This document shows, piece by piece, positions 40,328 through 49,064 of a stretch of 64,000 nt of DNA. Source of the DNA: Teredinibacter turnerae T7901 (GTDB lineage: Bacteria > Pseudomonadota > Gammaproteobacteria > Pseudomonadales > Cellvibrionaceae); assembly GCF_000023025.1 (NCBI RefSeq), contig NC_012997.1, positions 2,911,125-2,975,124 on the forward strand. The letters run 5' to 3'. A model generated the notes under the pieces. The model made no database searches. It was not told where the DNA came from and saw only the letters and a list, made by a program, of their open reading frames with translations. Both the position numbers and the translations under genes were made by a program. Positions within the stretch are counted from its first letter, which is position 1. The number at the start of each line of letters is the position of its first letter.

Positions 40328-41113
40328 GTGACATATCCTGCATTCGGAAAAATTAGGTTACCAAAGACTGAGCAGGCCAAGCCATACACATTGAAGCTCT
40401 CTGGCACACATGTAAACTTCACTGCTCCCCCATTTTCTGCAAAATGGGGGGAACAGGAAGACCTACCACTTGTGCTCGATATATTTGAGCAAAATAATTA
40501 TCTACCCAATCCCAGTGCCGCGTACCCATTTATTCGGTGTTTTGATACAAGTTGGTCGATTAGAGGAATGCCGTTAATCCAAAATGAATTAGGCTGGATA
40601 GGATTTTCCATAGCCGTAATCAGAGCAAAATCGGATCAAAACCTATTTAATCATTCCATATTTCAAAACATTCTAGAAAACCATCTAGAGAGCATGTACG
40701 GCGAAAACGGGGTAACCAACCGGTACACGACAGAAACGCTTCTAAATTCAAGCATAGAAAAAATAAATGACATTACATGGCTATCATTCTTTCAACGACG
40801 CGAAAAGGCAGGAGAACCTTCGTTTAGCTTATTCTGGAAAACCCCGATTTCGGAGCAACACATCTTAAGCTTCTGCTTTAACTACATAACTTACGAGGAC
40901 ACAAACAAAATACACGAAAGCTTAAATTACTATGCGAAAGAGTTGATGAATTCGGTTGCTATCACCCCTTCAACCGCACTAAAAGAACAAAAAGCCGCCG
41001 CTGAAAAGCAATGGCCGAACCAAAAGTACCCCGAACATATGGAGCCGCTGCGATGGATTCGGCCAAAGAAAGATTTTATCTCGGTGGAGGAGTATTTTGC
41101 AGATGATGAATAG
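40328..41113 (+). CDS. Immunity-like protein, copy 2
   Basis: A 261-residue paralogue of the protein at 39171. The GTG start at 40328 has AAAGGA 6 nt upstream and yields TYPAFGKIRLPKTEQ, matching the other copies; a frame extension upstream to 40265 belongs to the effector remnant. The body is strongly diverged from copy 1, whereas the tail (PRWIRPKKDF-type segment) is almost the same. Likely protects against a variant effector no longer encoded here. No cognate intact effector is present. Confidence 0.65.
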   Translation: MTYPAFGKIRLPKTEQAKPYTLKLSGTHVNFTAPPFSAKWGEQEDLPLVLDIFEQNNYLPNPSAAYPFIRCFDTSWSIRGMPLIQNELGWIGFSIAVIRAKSDQNLFNHSIFQNILENHLESMYGENGVTNRYTTETLLNSSIEKINDITWLSFFQRREKAGEPSFSLFWKTPISEQHILSFCFNYITYEDTNKIHESLNYYAKELMNSVAITPSTALKEQKAAAEKQWPNQKYPEHMEPLRWIRPKKDFISVEEYFADDE

Positions 41114-41189
41114 AAGCAGAGCAAGCCTTTAGCCTGAAAAAAAACGTTTTCCATCTGCCAGGTATCAGTTTCTGAGTTCTAACCACAGA

Positions 41190-41499
41190 CCTAAAGTCCA
41201 TACATACCTGCGTAAACGGAACTTTCTTTGCCACGGAGGTCGCGTCTTCGACACTCAAAAGAATATGCTGAAAATCGCTCCGTGACGAAACTTCCGGACA
41301 GTTTGGACGTAATGCACTAACTCGGCTTGGCATGCTTGGAATAAGCAGCTACGCGGTACCCGCTATGGATGTGAGAATCGCTGGGTGGACAGTCGCCTGG
41401 GGTACTTTGATTGCTTCAAATCCGGTCAGGCCTAACCAAAATATAATGAAAAGTGCTGCCGATTTTTTTAATCATTTATTCAATCGAATATCAAAATAA
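41190..41499 (+). pseudogene. Decayed effector 3' end B
   Basis: One frame reads TCVNGTFFATEVASSTLKRI, TGA at 41269-41271, then GRNALTRLGMLGISSYAVPA, AGWTVAWGTLIASN and ADFFNHLFNRISK before TAA at 41497-41499. It matches the effector C-terminus and is closest to remnant C. No start or ribosome-binding site is visible. It precedes the third immunity gene by 14 bp. Confidence 0.85.
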
Positions 41500-41513
41500 G
41501 AAGGGTACTGAAA

Positions 41514-42302
41514 GTGTTATATCCAGTGTTTGGCAGCCCTCGTGCGCCCAAAATTGAAAAATCAGTCTGCCGAAATATATCGTTATCTGGGGTGCGACTC
41601 GTATTTTCCGCGCCTCCCTACCACACAAAATGGGGAGTGCAGGAATCTTTCCCCAGCAGCTTTAACATTTTTAACGAAAATGAGTACGTTCGAGGCTACA
41701 AGGACAATGCTCCGTTTATACAGTGTTTCAATTCTCAGTGGGATATCAAAGGGTTTCCTGTGGTAGGAAGGCGCATCGGCTGGATCAACTTTTCCGTTTG
41801 CGTCACCTATATAAAAAACGCATCTAATTTGTTTAAAAAGCTGGGGTTCGAAAAATCGCTAAAAAAATTACACGCCAGCACTTACGGAATAGATGGAAAA
41901 GAAAATAGACACACATATGAAACCTTTATCAACTGGGAGCCGCAGTCAATAAATGGGAACACTTGGGTTAACTACCTAACTCGCAATGAGAATGATGGAA
42001 CCACTGCATTTACGCTAACGTGGGAAATCCCTATATCTGATCAACACGCACTATCAGTCATTTTCACCTATTACAATGTTTGCAACAATGCGAAAACCGA
42101 TGCTACAGTCAAAGCGTTTTCTAGAGGCGTGATGCAGACGGCCCATCTTAAACTTTCCCCCTCAGCACAAGAACAAAAAGCCGCCGCTGAAAAGCAATGG
42201 CCGAACCAAAAGTACTCCGAACATATGGAGCCGTTGCGATGGATTCGGCCTAAGAAAGATTTTATCTCGGTGGAGGAGTATTTTGCGGATGATGATGAAT
42301 AG
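41514..42302 (+). CDS. Immunity-like protein, copy 3
   Basis: A 262-residue paralogue with GTG start at 41514 (GAAGGG upstream). It opens LYPVFGSPRAPKIEKS, close to copy 1 for the first 15 residues, then diverges, and ends with the shared tail and DDDE. No signal peptide or membrane segment. It follows effector remnant B. Most variation lies in the middle of the protein, as expected if that region contacts a variable toxin. Confidence 0.65.
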   Translation: MLYPVFGSPRAPKIEKSVCRNISLSGVRLVFSAPPYHTKWGVQESFPSSFNIFNENEYVRGYKDNAPFIQCFNSQWDIKGFPVVGRRIGWINFSVCVTYIKNASNLFKKLGFEKSLKKLHASTYGIDGKENRHTYETFINWEPQSINGNTWVNYLTRNENDGTTAFTLTWEIPISDQHALSVIFTYYNVCNNAKTDATVKAFSRGVMQTAHLKLSPSAQEQKAAAEKQWPNQKYSEHMEPLRWIRPKKDFISVEEYFADDDE

Positions 42303-42378
42303 AAGCAGAGCAAGCCTTTAGCCTGGAAGAAAGCGTTTTCCACCTGCTAGGTGTCAGTTTCTGAGTTCTAGCCAGAGA

Positions 42379-42690
42379 CCTAAAGTGCATACATACCTAC
42401 GTAAACGGAACTTTCTTTGCCACGGAGGTCGCGTCTTCGACACTCAAAAGAATATACTGAAAATCGCTCCATAACGAAACTTCCGGACAGTTTGGACGTA
42501 ATGCCCTAACTCGGCTTGGCATGCTTGGAATAGGCAGCTACGCGGTACCCGCTATGGGTGTGGGAATCGCTGGGTGGACAGTCGCTTGGGGCACCTTAAT
42601 CGCCTCAAACTTAGGTAGCCCAAACCAAAAGGTACTAGAGAATGGGGCTGATTTTTTAACCATGTTTTTAATCGCTTATCAAAATCTTAA
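42379..42690 (+). pseudogene. Decayed effector 3' end C
   Basis: The frame reads TYVNGTFFATEVASSTLKRI, TGA at 42458-42460, GRNALTRLGMLGIGSYAVPA, AGWTVAWGTLIASNLG and KVLENGADF. One base is then missing near 42655; restoring it gives FNHVFNRLSKS and TAA at 42688-42690, exactly the effector end. So it carries both a nonsense codon and a frameshift. It lies 11 bp before immunity copy 4. Confidence 0.85.
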
Positions 42691-42701
42691 GAGTAACTTT
42701 T

Positions 42702-43493
42702 GTGTTATACCCTATATTTGAAACAGTCAGGCTTCCAAGACTTGGTCGGTCCAAGATACACGAACTCAATCTATCAGGAACGGTTGTTAGTTTCTCGACA
42801 CCTCCATTTTCAGCAACATGGGGGGAACAGAGAAAGTTTCCGGCCTGTATCAATTTATACGACCCCGCTGTCTATCTCTTGCCGAACGACATCGCCCCGT
42901 TAATCCTGTGCTACGAGAGCAAATGGAATGTAAAAGGGCTTATTTTTTTGCAGGAAAATATCGGTTGGATTAATTTTTCTACGACAATTTCTAAGTGGGA
43001 AAAAGGTAGCGACTTGTTTAGATGTAAAAACTTAGAAAAGACATTAATTGAGTATTATACGCAGATGTACGGGCCGGAGGGACACTATAACAAAGACACG
43101 TACGAAGCGTTTTTAGACTGGAGAATTGAGACCATTAACAACACTCAATGGATCTATCACCACAATGTAAAAAACCCTGACAGAGAAGCCTCCTACCGCC
43201 TTTACTGGCAAACCCCAATCAGCTCTGAACATTACCTGACTATTAATGTCAGCTATCAAGTTTATAAAGAAAGTATAGAGGCCCATAACGCAATATCAAC
43301 TTTCGCGAAACGCCTAATGGGGGCAACAACAATAGACCTCTCCCCCTCAGCACAAGAACAAAAAGCCGCCGCTGAAAAGCAATGGCCGAACCAAAAGTAC
43401 TCCGAACATATGGAGCCGCTGCGATGGATTCGGCCAAAGAAAGATTTTGTCTCGGTGGAGGAGTATTTTGCGAATGATGATGACGAGAAATAA
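42702..43493 (+). CDS. Immunity-like protein, copy 4
   Basis: A 263-residue paralogue with GTG start at 42702 directly after remnant C. It begins LYPIFETVRLPRLGRS and ends with the shared tail, here FVSVEEYFANDDDEK. The middle region retains GWINFSTTI and a Trp-containing INNTQW segment in the same positions as the other copies. It is the last gene of the array; no effector remnant follows, only about 150 bp without features. Confidence 0.65.
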   Translation: MLYPIFETVRLPRLGRSKIHELNLSGTVVSFSTPPFSATWGEQRKFPACINLYDPAVYLLPNDIAPLILCYESKWNVKGLIFLQENIGWINFSTTISKWEKGSDLFRCKNLEKTLIEYYTQMYGPEGHYNKDTYEAFLDWRIETINNTQWIYHHNVKNPDREASYRLYWQTPISSEHYLTINVSYQVYKESIEAHNAISTFAKRLMGATTIDLSPSAQEQKAAAEKQWPNQKYSEHMEPLRWIRPKKDFVSVEEYFANDDDEK

Positions 43494-43658
43494 ATGATGT
43501 TCACACATATATTGCTTACATGCGAGAACATCATATAACACACTCATCACCCCTCATTGCCCCTCATTGCCGATTTAGCATTCCGCCTCAAATATTAAGC
43601 GTTTTAAGCTATAGCGCATAGAGCGACTGCAGACGAAATCGCCATAGCACGGGGTTGG

Positions 43659-43844
43659 CTAATCTGGCTGAGTAACCGCAGGTTTTTCGCCGACCGCGTG
43701 CCCGGATGCTATTATCTCCGCCTTTTCTGAAGATAACCTGTTCTTGGTTAAAGCGCGATTGGTGAGCAACTTTTCCACCACGACGCCACCCACACCGCCG
43801 CCGACTAAAAACGTTACCGCACCCAGCGTACAAAACGGGCACAT
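43659..43844 (-). CDS. Small CPxC-containing membrane-type protein
   Basis: A 61-residue protein starting MCPFCTLGAVTFLVGGGVGG, with a CxxC motif at residues 2-5 and one Gly/Val-rich hydrophobic segment. GGAGG lies 6 nt before the ATG, inside the end of the DUF899 gene, and only 1 bp separates the DUF899 stop from this ATG. The pair is therefore translated together. The thioredoxin-like CPFC motif next to a thioredoxin-fold DUF899 protein hints at a redox link. Family not recognised. Confidence 0.6.
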   Translation of the reverse strand: MCPFCTLGAVTFLVGGGVGGVVVEKLLTNRALTKNRLSSEKAEIIASGHAVGEKPAVTQPD

Positions 43845-43845
43845 A

Positions 43846-44502
43846 CTACACCTCCGGATATTCGTCGCGCTTGTGCCACCATTGGTACGGGGGCGTTTGC
43901 GGAACCCAGGCCGGGCTCTCTTCCCAAGACTCCTGGCGCCCCATTGGGGTTAAATCCAGGTAGGTAAAGTTACTGCCTAAATATTCTGCACCACGCTGTG
44001 TAGTGCAGTAGCTGCGATAGATTTTTTCACCGTCGCGGATAAACACGTTGATACCAAACATTTCTCCAGATTCGCGCGTCGCATCAAAATCGCGATTGAA
44101 GTCTGTCCCATGTGAGGAATACCATGGATGCGTCCAGCCCATTCTTTTTTTATAGGCCGCCAATTTATCGTATGGCGCTAATGAAATCAGTACCCGCGAG
44201 GTGTCCCGCGCGTTGAGGTGCACGCTCTCCCCCATGTTATCCACCATCATCGAACAGCCAGTACATGGCGATTCGGCAAACATAAAATGGTAAATAATCA
44301 GCTGGCGCCGCCCATCAAATAAATCCAACAGGCTTACCTGCCCTTCCTCGCCCTCAAACTTATAGGGTTGAGTCACTTCCAGCAAAGGTAATCGGCGACG
44401 CTCCGCATTCAGCGCATCTCGCTGTTTCGTAAACGCTTTTTCTTTAACTAAGAAAGATTGCTGGGCATCAAGCCACTCTTGTTCATTCACGATCTGTTGC
44501 AT
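43846..44502 (-). CDS. DUF899 family thioredoxin-like protein
   Basis: A 218-residue protein with the DUF899 hallmarks: LLDLFDGRRQLIIYHFMF, the ESPCTGCSMMVDNMG site with a CxxC, the GWTHPWYSSHGTDFNRDF block and a C-terminal GRQESWEESP with YQWWHKRDEY. The fold is thioredoxin-like; the reaction is unknown. It is divergent from a GlxA-type regulator (104 bp gap) and followed by the small CPFC protein. The regulator may control it. Confidence 0.88.
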   Translation of the reverse strand: MQQIVNEQEWLDAQQSFLVKEKAFTKQRDALNAERRRLPLLEVTQPYKFEGEEGQVSLLDLFDGRRQLIIYHFMFAESPCTGCSMMVDNMGESVHLNARDTSRVLISLAPYDKLAAYKKRMGWTHPWYSSHGTDFNRDFDATRESGEMFGINVFIRDGEKIYRSYCTTQRGAEYLGSNFTYLDLTPMGRQESWEESPAWVPQTPPYQWWHKRDEYPEV

Positions 44503-44606
44503 AACGGCCTCCTTGGTTTAGGTGGTACCAGTATGCAAATTTATGTAACCACTTACCCAGTGGTCAAACGCCATCTTAGAGGTGGTATTGTGCCAAGTGA
44601 GGAGTT

Positions 44607-45629
44607 ATGATTTTGCGTACTCAACCACGCAAGGAACTGCCAGTGAGCCGAAAAATTGTGATTCTTGTATTCGAGGATGCCATTCTCTCCTCCACAGCAG
44701 CGCCCATAGACATTTTTTCGCGTAGCAACGAAATTCTGCACGCAAACCAAATGCCTAATGGCTTCGACGTTGTATTGCTTGCCCCCACCCCGAACACGGT
44801 GGCGCTTGGCCCCCACAGCCTGTTTAATTGTACGCTAGGCCTTAACGATCTCCCGCCCGAACCTGCAGGCCATAAGCACACCCTAATATTAATTCCAGCG
44901 TATGCTGGTCACTGGGACGACGTCTTAGAGAAAAACCGTGCGATACTGCCATGGCTTAAAGCCCATTATCACTGTGGAACGGAGATCGCGAGCCTGTGCA
45001 CTGGCAGCTACTTTCTGGCCGAAGCCGGCTTGCTGGACAATCAGGAATGTACGTCACACTGGGCGTCGGTTGATGACCTTCGAACAAGGTACCCGTCAAT
45101 CAAAGTGCAACCCGACGCAGTTGTTACTGATAACGCAGGAATATACACCGGTGGTGGTGCCTTTTCGTCGTTGAACTTAATTTTATATTTAGTGGAAAAG
45201 TTCTGCGGCTACCAAATTGGCATTCAGGTGGCAAAAACATTTTCCATTCACAGAGACCATATCAACCAGGCCCACTTTGCAATTTTCAACGGTCTGAGCG
45301 GCCACGGCGATACTCTTATACTAAAAGCACAGGCGTTCATTGAAGATAATTTTGCCAGCAACCCCAGCGTAGAAGACGTTGCAGAAAAAGTAAACATGAG
45401 CAAACGCAACTTTATTCGCCGGTTTAAGCAAGCCGTAAACCAAACCCCTACCGAATATATGCAGCGCGTTAAAATTGAAGCTGCAAAAAAATCTCTGGAA
45501 CTTTCGCAAAAAAATATTCAAACCGTGCTGAACGATGTGGGCTACACCGATACTAAAACGTTTCGCGACACTTTTAAGCGTATAACGGGAATTACGCCGC
45601 AGGAGTATCGGCGCAAATATGCGCGTTAG
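44607..45629 (+). CDS. GlxA-type regulator (DJ-1/PfpI plus AraC)
   Basis: A 340-residue transcription factor: an N-terminal DJ-1/PfpI-like domain (about 12-200; nucleophile-elbow cysteine in IASLCTGSYFLAEAGLL, partner His in TSHWAS) and a C-terminal AraC helix-turn-helix pair (SVEDVAEKVNMSKRNFIRRF and TVLNDVGYTDTKTFRDTF). GAGGAG sits just before the ATG. It is divergent from DUF899 and its stop overlaps the convergent ABM gene by 4 bp. Likely controls the neighbours in response to a small metabolite. Confidence 0.9.
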   Translation: MILRTQPRKELPVSRKIVILVFEDAILSSTAAPIDIFSRSNEILHANQMPNGFDVVLLAPTPNTVALGPHSLFNCTLGLNDLPPEPAGHKHTLILIPAYAGHWDDVLEKNRAILPWLKAHYHCGTEIASLCTGSYFLAEAGLLDNQECTSHWASVDDLRTRYPSIKVQPDAVVTDNAGIYTGGGAFSSLNLILYLVEKFCGYQIGIQVAKTFSIHRDHINQAHFAIFNGLSGHGDTLILKAQAFIEDNFASNPSVEDVAEKVNMSKRNFIRRFKQAVNQTPTEYMQRVKIEAAKKSLELSQKNIQTVLNDVGYTDTKTFRDTFKRITGITPQEYRRKYAR

Positions 45630-45919
45630 CTTTCCTTATGGCAGAAAGTACCTATCTCGTATTCCGCAACGTGAAATGCATCAATCAGAGCAAATGAACC
45701 GTTATCCGGGCCTTCCGCCCTGAATACATCGAGAGAGGCGCGGGATTTCCATTTTTCAAAAATATTGACCCGGTTTTGATCGATGGGGTCTGCTGAGACG
45801 GAAAAGTCCTCGCAGTCCGGGTGCTTTCTGGCTTGCGAAACGGCTTCTAGCGACGCGTTAATAAACTCGTCCCGCTTCCCCGCTTTAATACTTAAATACC
45901 CGGCAACAATAATATTCAT
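45626..45919 (-). CDS. Antibiotic biosynthesis monooxygenase (ABM) domain protein
   Basis: A 97-residue ferredoxin-like-fold protein: NIIVAGYLSIKAGKRDEFI, ARKHPDCEDFSVSADP, VNIFEKWKS and a C-terminal His-containing FHVAEYEIG. The ATG at 45919 has GAGGAG 5 nt upstream; the frame is open 43 codons further, but that part has no motif. Small ABM proteins oxidise quinol-like or aldehyde-type compounds or act as dimeric sensors. Its 3' end overlaps the convergent regulator gene. Confidence 0.85.
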   Translation of the reverse strand: MNIIVAGYLSIKAGKRDEFINASLEAVSQARKHPDCEDFSVSADPIDQNRVNIFEKWKSRASLDVFRAEGPDNGSFALIDAFHVAEYEIGTFCHKES

Positions 45920-46019
45920 TAGCGCTCCTCTACTTGCAATTGACTCAAATCCATTGCTGAAACGAGTTAAAAAATATCGGCCGCAGGGTGTACTCTGCGG
46001 CCAGCCTGTTTTTCGGCTA

Positions 46020-48785
46020 TCAATCCCGCCAGAAATAAGGCGGAGCAATGGTAACTTCGGTTACATCGGATACACCATTCCAGCCCGCATCCACCAGGCC
46101 AAAAAAGGTGTTGGATGATTTAGAGGCGTAAGCTTCAAGATCACCCAGGTAGCGCGCACTACCGGAGGCAGTTACGTCGTTGCCGAACCAGCCCATAGGA
46201 TAAAACGTCGACTGCACAACCGCGTTGTCAGTGACATTAAAGCGCGCAGCGCCGTGATGCGAATTCGACTCTACCCCAATAAGACTCATAGCACCCACAA
46301 CAGCGTTACCCGAGATATTGCCACTAATAACGGTTGCCTGGTCTTCTATCCGTGCATTAGCCGAAACAGATCCCCCTAGCACCTTAGCGTAAGGGCCCAC
46401 ATAAACACTGTTGGGCGTAGTGCTGGTCGCACAGCCCCCACCGTTAGCATGGCGTTGCGTGCCCGCTGGGCAGGCTTCCCGCTCGCCGTTTTGAAACCCT
46501 TGGGGCCAGGCACCGGCCAGCTCAATCATGTACGGATAACGGTAAATACTGGGATAAGCCGTTCCATCCGCTGGGTTTTGCCAGGTAATTTTTTGGTAGC
46601 GTGTAGGCGCTGCCAATACCACCAAATAAACCTCTTCACCCGGAGAGATGCAAAACTCCAACTCACCGTCAGTGCCCGATTGCAACGCGCTGTAGCGCGG
46701 GCTGCTTAAGCTGCTATCGGTCGCAACCAACCCCCAACGCCACCCGGAATTCGCGCCGGTTTGCTCTACTCCACGAAAACTCACATGTACGCTGCTGGCA
46801 TTATTTTCCGGGTAAAGTCGAATTACGTTATAACCCCAGCGCTGCGGCGCCCAGTAATACGGCGATACAAACCGACGATTGCTGCTCCAATTGGTGTCCA
46901 GACTTTGAAGTTGGGTGAGCCGTTGTCTGCGCTGAGTATAGCGGCCGGGGTCAGCATTAATTGCACCATAATTTTGACGATATAGGGCGCCTTGATCGCT
47001 GCCGTCGGGATCACGGTAATCCCAGGTAACATTGTGCATTGCCCATTCGCCGAACACATTATTGAGATCCTCAATATCCCAGTTTCGGCTCAACATCAGC
47101 TTCTGCCACGGGTCCCGTTGTCCGCTTGGAGCCTGATACGCCCACATATCGTGAACGGCCGAAGGGCAATGTTTATCTTTCAGGAATTCAAAAAATTGCC
47201 AGTTGCAATAGCGGGTGCGCGTGTTGCCGTAATGCAAATGGCTTGAATTCACCAACATTTCCGAACAATGAACATTTTCCCGGAATATTTGGTGCGGCAT
47301 CCAATTCGCGTGACTTTCGTAAATCCAGCAGCCGACGCCGCCGCAATCCCCAAACCCCTGAGTCGTAGTTTGAACACCGTGCATAAATTCATGGGCGAGA
47401 CCCCATGAGTCGCTGGCTGCGCCCGGCCCGATCCACATTCCCATATAGCTAATGCCATTGCGGCTCCAGCCACCGCCCCATAGTGGGAAGTCGTTATCGA
47501 AGTGCACCGCCGCCTTCCATTTAGTCGGACTGTTGCAGTAGGGTTCAGGGAAATTCAACGGTGCGCCAAAGTAATTGCTCCATATCATTTCCAGTGTATT
47601 CGCCGCCTGCTGTGCAGCCGCCATGGTTATATTGGTTCCGTCCGGCCAATAGATTGCGAAATGCTCGCTTTCCAACCGCAAGGGCGCATTTGTTTCACCA
47701 CCATTTGCGGGTGCCTGCCAACTACCCACAACACATTGCTGCGTCGATATATCACAAGACTCAGCCCACTCTGTAGTGGTGCTTCCAATGCTGCAAGAAC
47801 CAGGGTCTGGTGTTGGCGTTGTTGAAGGCTCTGGAGTCGGGGTGGGTGTCGGTTCAAACGCGCAGTCGCCGGGCTGGGGCGCGCTCCCGTCGTTTTCCAG
47901 GCTGGTAATCGCCAGACTATCAATATTGGGTAGCCCCTCCCCGGTCACGGCGTTTAAACGCAACTGGTTAGTACCAACATTTAAGTACACGGTGGTGGAG
48001 GCGCTGTCGCTGTAGGTCGTCCACGCGCCAGTTGAAGGTAAGCTCAAACTTGACTCATAACTGTCGTTAACGAAAATGTCGGTATCGCGGGAACTAGAAG
48101 AACCATTTGCGTAACGTATTTCCAAGGTGTAGCTCCCGTCTGCAGGGACCTGAACGCTCCAATTAATACCTTCATTAATCGCGTTTTCGGTATTGATATA
48201 ACCCGTGCCGGTAAAGCCAAAATGGTCACTTTCAATAACGCCGCCTTCATCCACCGAACAAAATCCGGGCGCGTTTTCCTGAAGAGTGAGCGTTGCAGCC
48301 GGCTCCTCCGTTGGTAACACTGTAGGTGTAATACTCGGTGGTGGCGTTGGAGTAGGTGTTGGTGTAGGTGTAGATGTCGGTTCCGGTGTTGCAGTCGGTG
48401 CAATTGTCGGTGTAGGCACCGGCGTAGAACCCGGGCTGCTCTCTACCACAAACGAATCGGGTAGCTCTGCATCCCCTGGAGTGGCGATAAAGCCAAAAGC
48501 TACACTGCCGCCTACCGGTATATCACTATTCCAACCCGCACCGGTAATGCGATATTCACCATCCAGATATGAGACTATTTCCGCATTCCAGACTTGCGCG
48601 ATATCAAAGTCTGCATCAAATACGATTACCCAAGAATCTAATGCTTGAGTCTCATTATTCGTAATTTCAACATTTCCTTGAAATCCGCCTCCCCAATTAT
48701 TCGCTTTCTCGATTTCAACTTGTGCAGCAGCGCACAAAGAAGAGGATAAAACCCCCACAAAAAAAAGAAACAACACTCTAAACAT
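46020..48785 (-). CDS. Secreted CBM2 / CBM6-35 / Svx-like zinc metallopeptidase
   Basis: A 921-residue exported protein with a signal peptide (about 1-20). Order: a CBM2-like cellulose-binding domain (about 21-118, with NNWGGGFQGNVEITN and surface Trp); a Pro/Thr linker; a CBM6/CBM35-like domain (about 165-300); a second Pro/Thr linker; a large catalytic-like domain with the zinc motif HEFMH and a downstream Glu in YESHANW; and a C-terminal repetitive beta segment (GPYAKVLGGSVSANARIEDQ). The central domain resembles DUF6055/Svx-type metallopeptidases known from plant-pathogen secretomes. Probably exported by type II secretion and targeted to plant cell wall. No neighbouring partner. Confidence 0.82.
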   Translation of the reverse strand: MFRVLFLFFVGVLSSSLCAAAQVEIEKANNWGGGFQGNVEITNNETQALDSWVIVFDADFDIAQVWNAEIVSYLDGEYRITGAGWNSDIPVGGSVAFGFIATPGDAELPDSFVVESSPGSTPVPTPTIAPTATPEPTSTPTPTPTPTPPPSITPTVLPTEEPAATLTLQENAPGFCSVDEGGVIESDHFGFTGTGYINTENAINEGINWSVQVPADGSYTLEIRYANGSSSSRDTDIFVNDSYESSLSLPSTGAWTTYSDSASTTVYLNVGTNQLRLNAVTGEGLPNIDSLAITSLENDGSAPQPGDCAFEPTPTPTPEPSTTPTPDPGSCSIGSTTTEWAESCDISTQQCVVGSWQAPANGGETNAPLRLESEHFAIYWPDGTNITMAAAQQAANTLEMIWSNYFGAPLNFPEPYCNSPTKWKAAVHFDNDFPLWGGGWSRNGISYMGMWIGPGAASDSWGLAHEFMHGVQTTTQGFGDCGGVGCWIYESHANWMPHQIFRENVHCSEMLVNSSHLHYGNTRTRYCNWQFFEFLKDKHCPSAVHDMWAYQAPSGQRDPWQKLMLSRNWDIEDLNNVFGEWAMHNVTWDYRDPDGSDQGALYRQNYGAINADPGRYTQRRQRLTQLQSLDTNWSSNRRFVSPYYWAPQRWGYNVIRLYPENNASSVHVSFRGVEQTGANSGWRWGLVATDSSLSSPRYSALQSGTDGELEFCISPGEEVYLVVLAAPTRYQKITWQNPADGTAYPSIYRYPYMIELAGAWPQGFQNGEREACPAGTQRHANGGGCATSTTPNSVYVGPYAKVLGGSVSANARIEDQATVISGNISGNAVVGAMSLIGVESNSHHGAARFNVTDNAVVQSTFYPMGWFGNDVTASGSARYLGDLEAYASKSSNTFFGLVDAGWNGVSDVTEVTIAPPYFWRD

Positions 48786-49064
48786 GTTAACGCTCCCATC
48801 GTTAGCAATCTTATATTCACGCCAAAGCGCCGATGCTGTGGGCGGCTATCAGCGTGTAATGAGGTACAACGAGGGAAAGTATAGAGATCGATTTATTACC
48901 AAGCCGTACCGCCTTGGCAAACCGCAAATATGCCCCAATTATTAGTGTGATTTTTATCGCAAAAGCAGCACATGCCGACTATACGTTAACTATTTTCATT
49001 CAGCTTCGTACGACAGACACCCAATCGTATTTTTTAAATAGAAAGGTTGGAAGTACCTCTTTTT

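Larger units (their letters stand above)
39807..43493 (+). repeat. Repeated units: immunity 3' end plus effector 3' remnant
   Basis: A block joining the last ~140 bp of an immunity gene, a ~60-bp spacer and a ~300-bp effector 3' remnant occurs at about 39807-40314, 40985-41499 and 42155-42690. A fourth, partial copy (immunity 3' end only) is at 43340-43493. Copies are nearly identical near the immunity stop codon and in the first part of the remnant. Between the blocks lie the divergent immunity gene bodies. The pattern suits homologous recombination or unequal crossing-over at the shared blocks. Confidence 0.85.
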
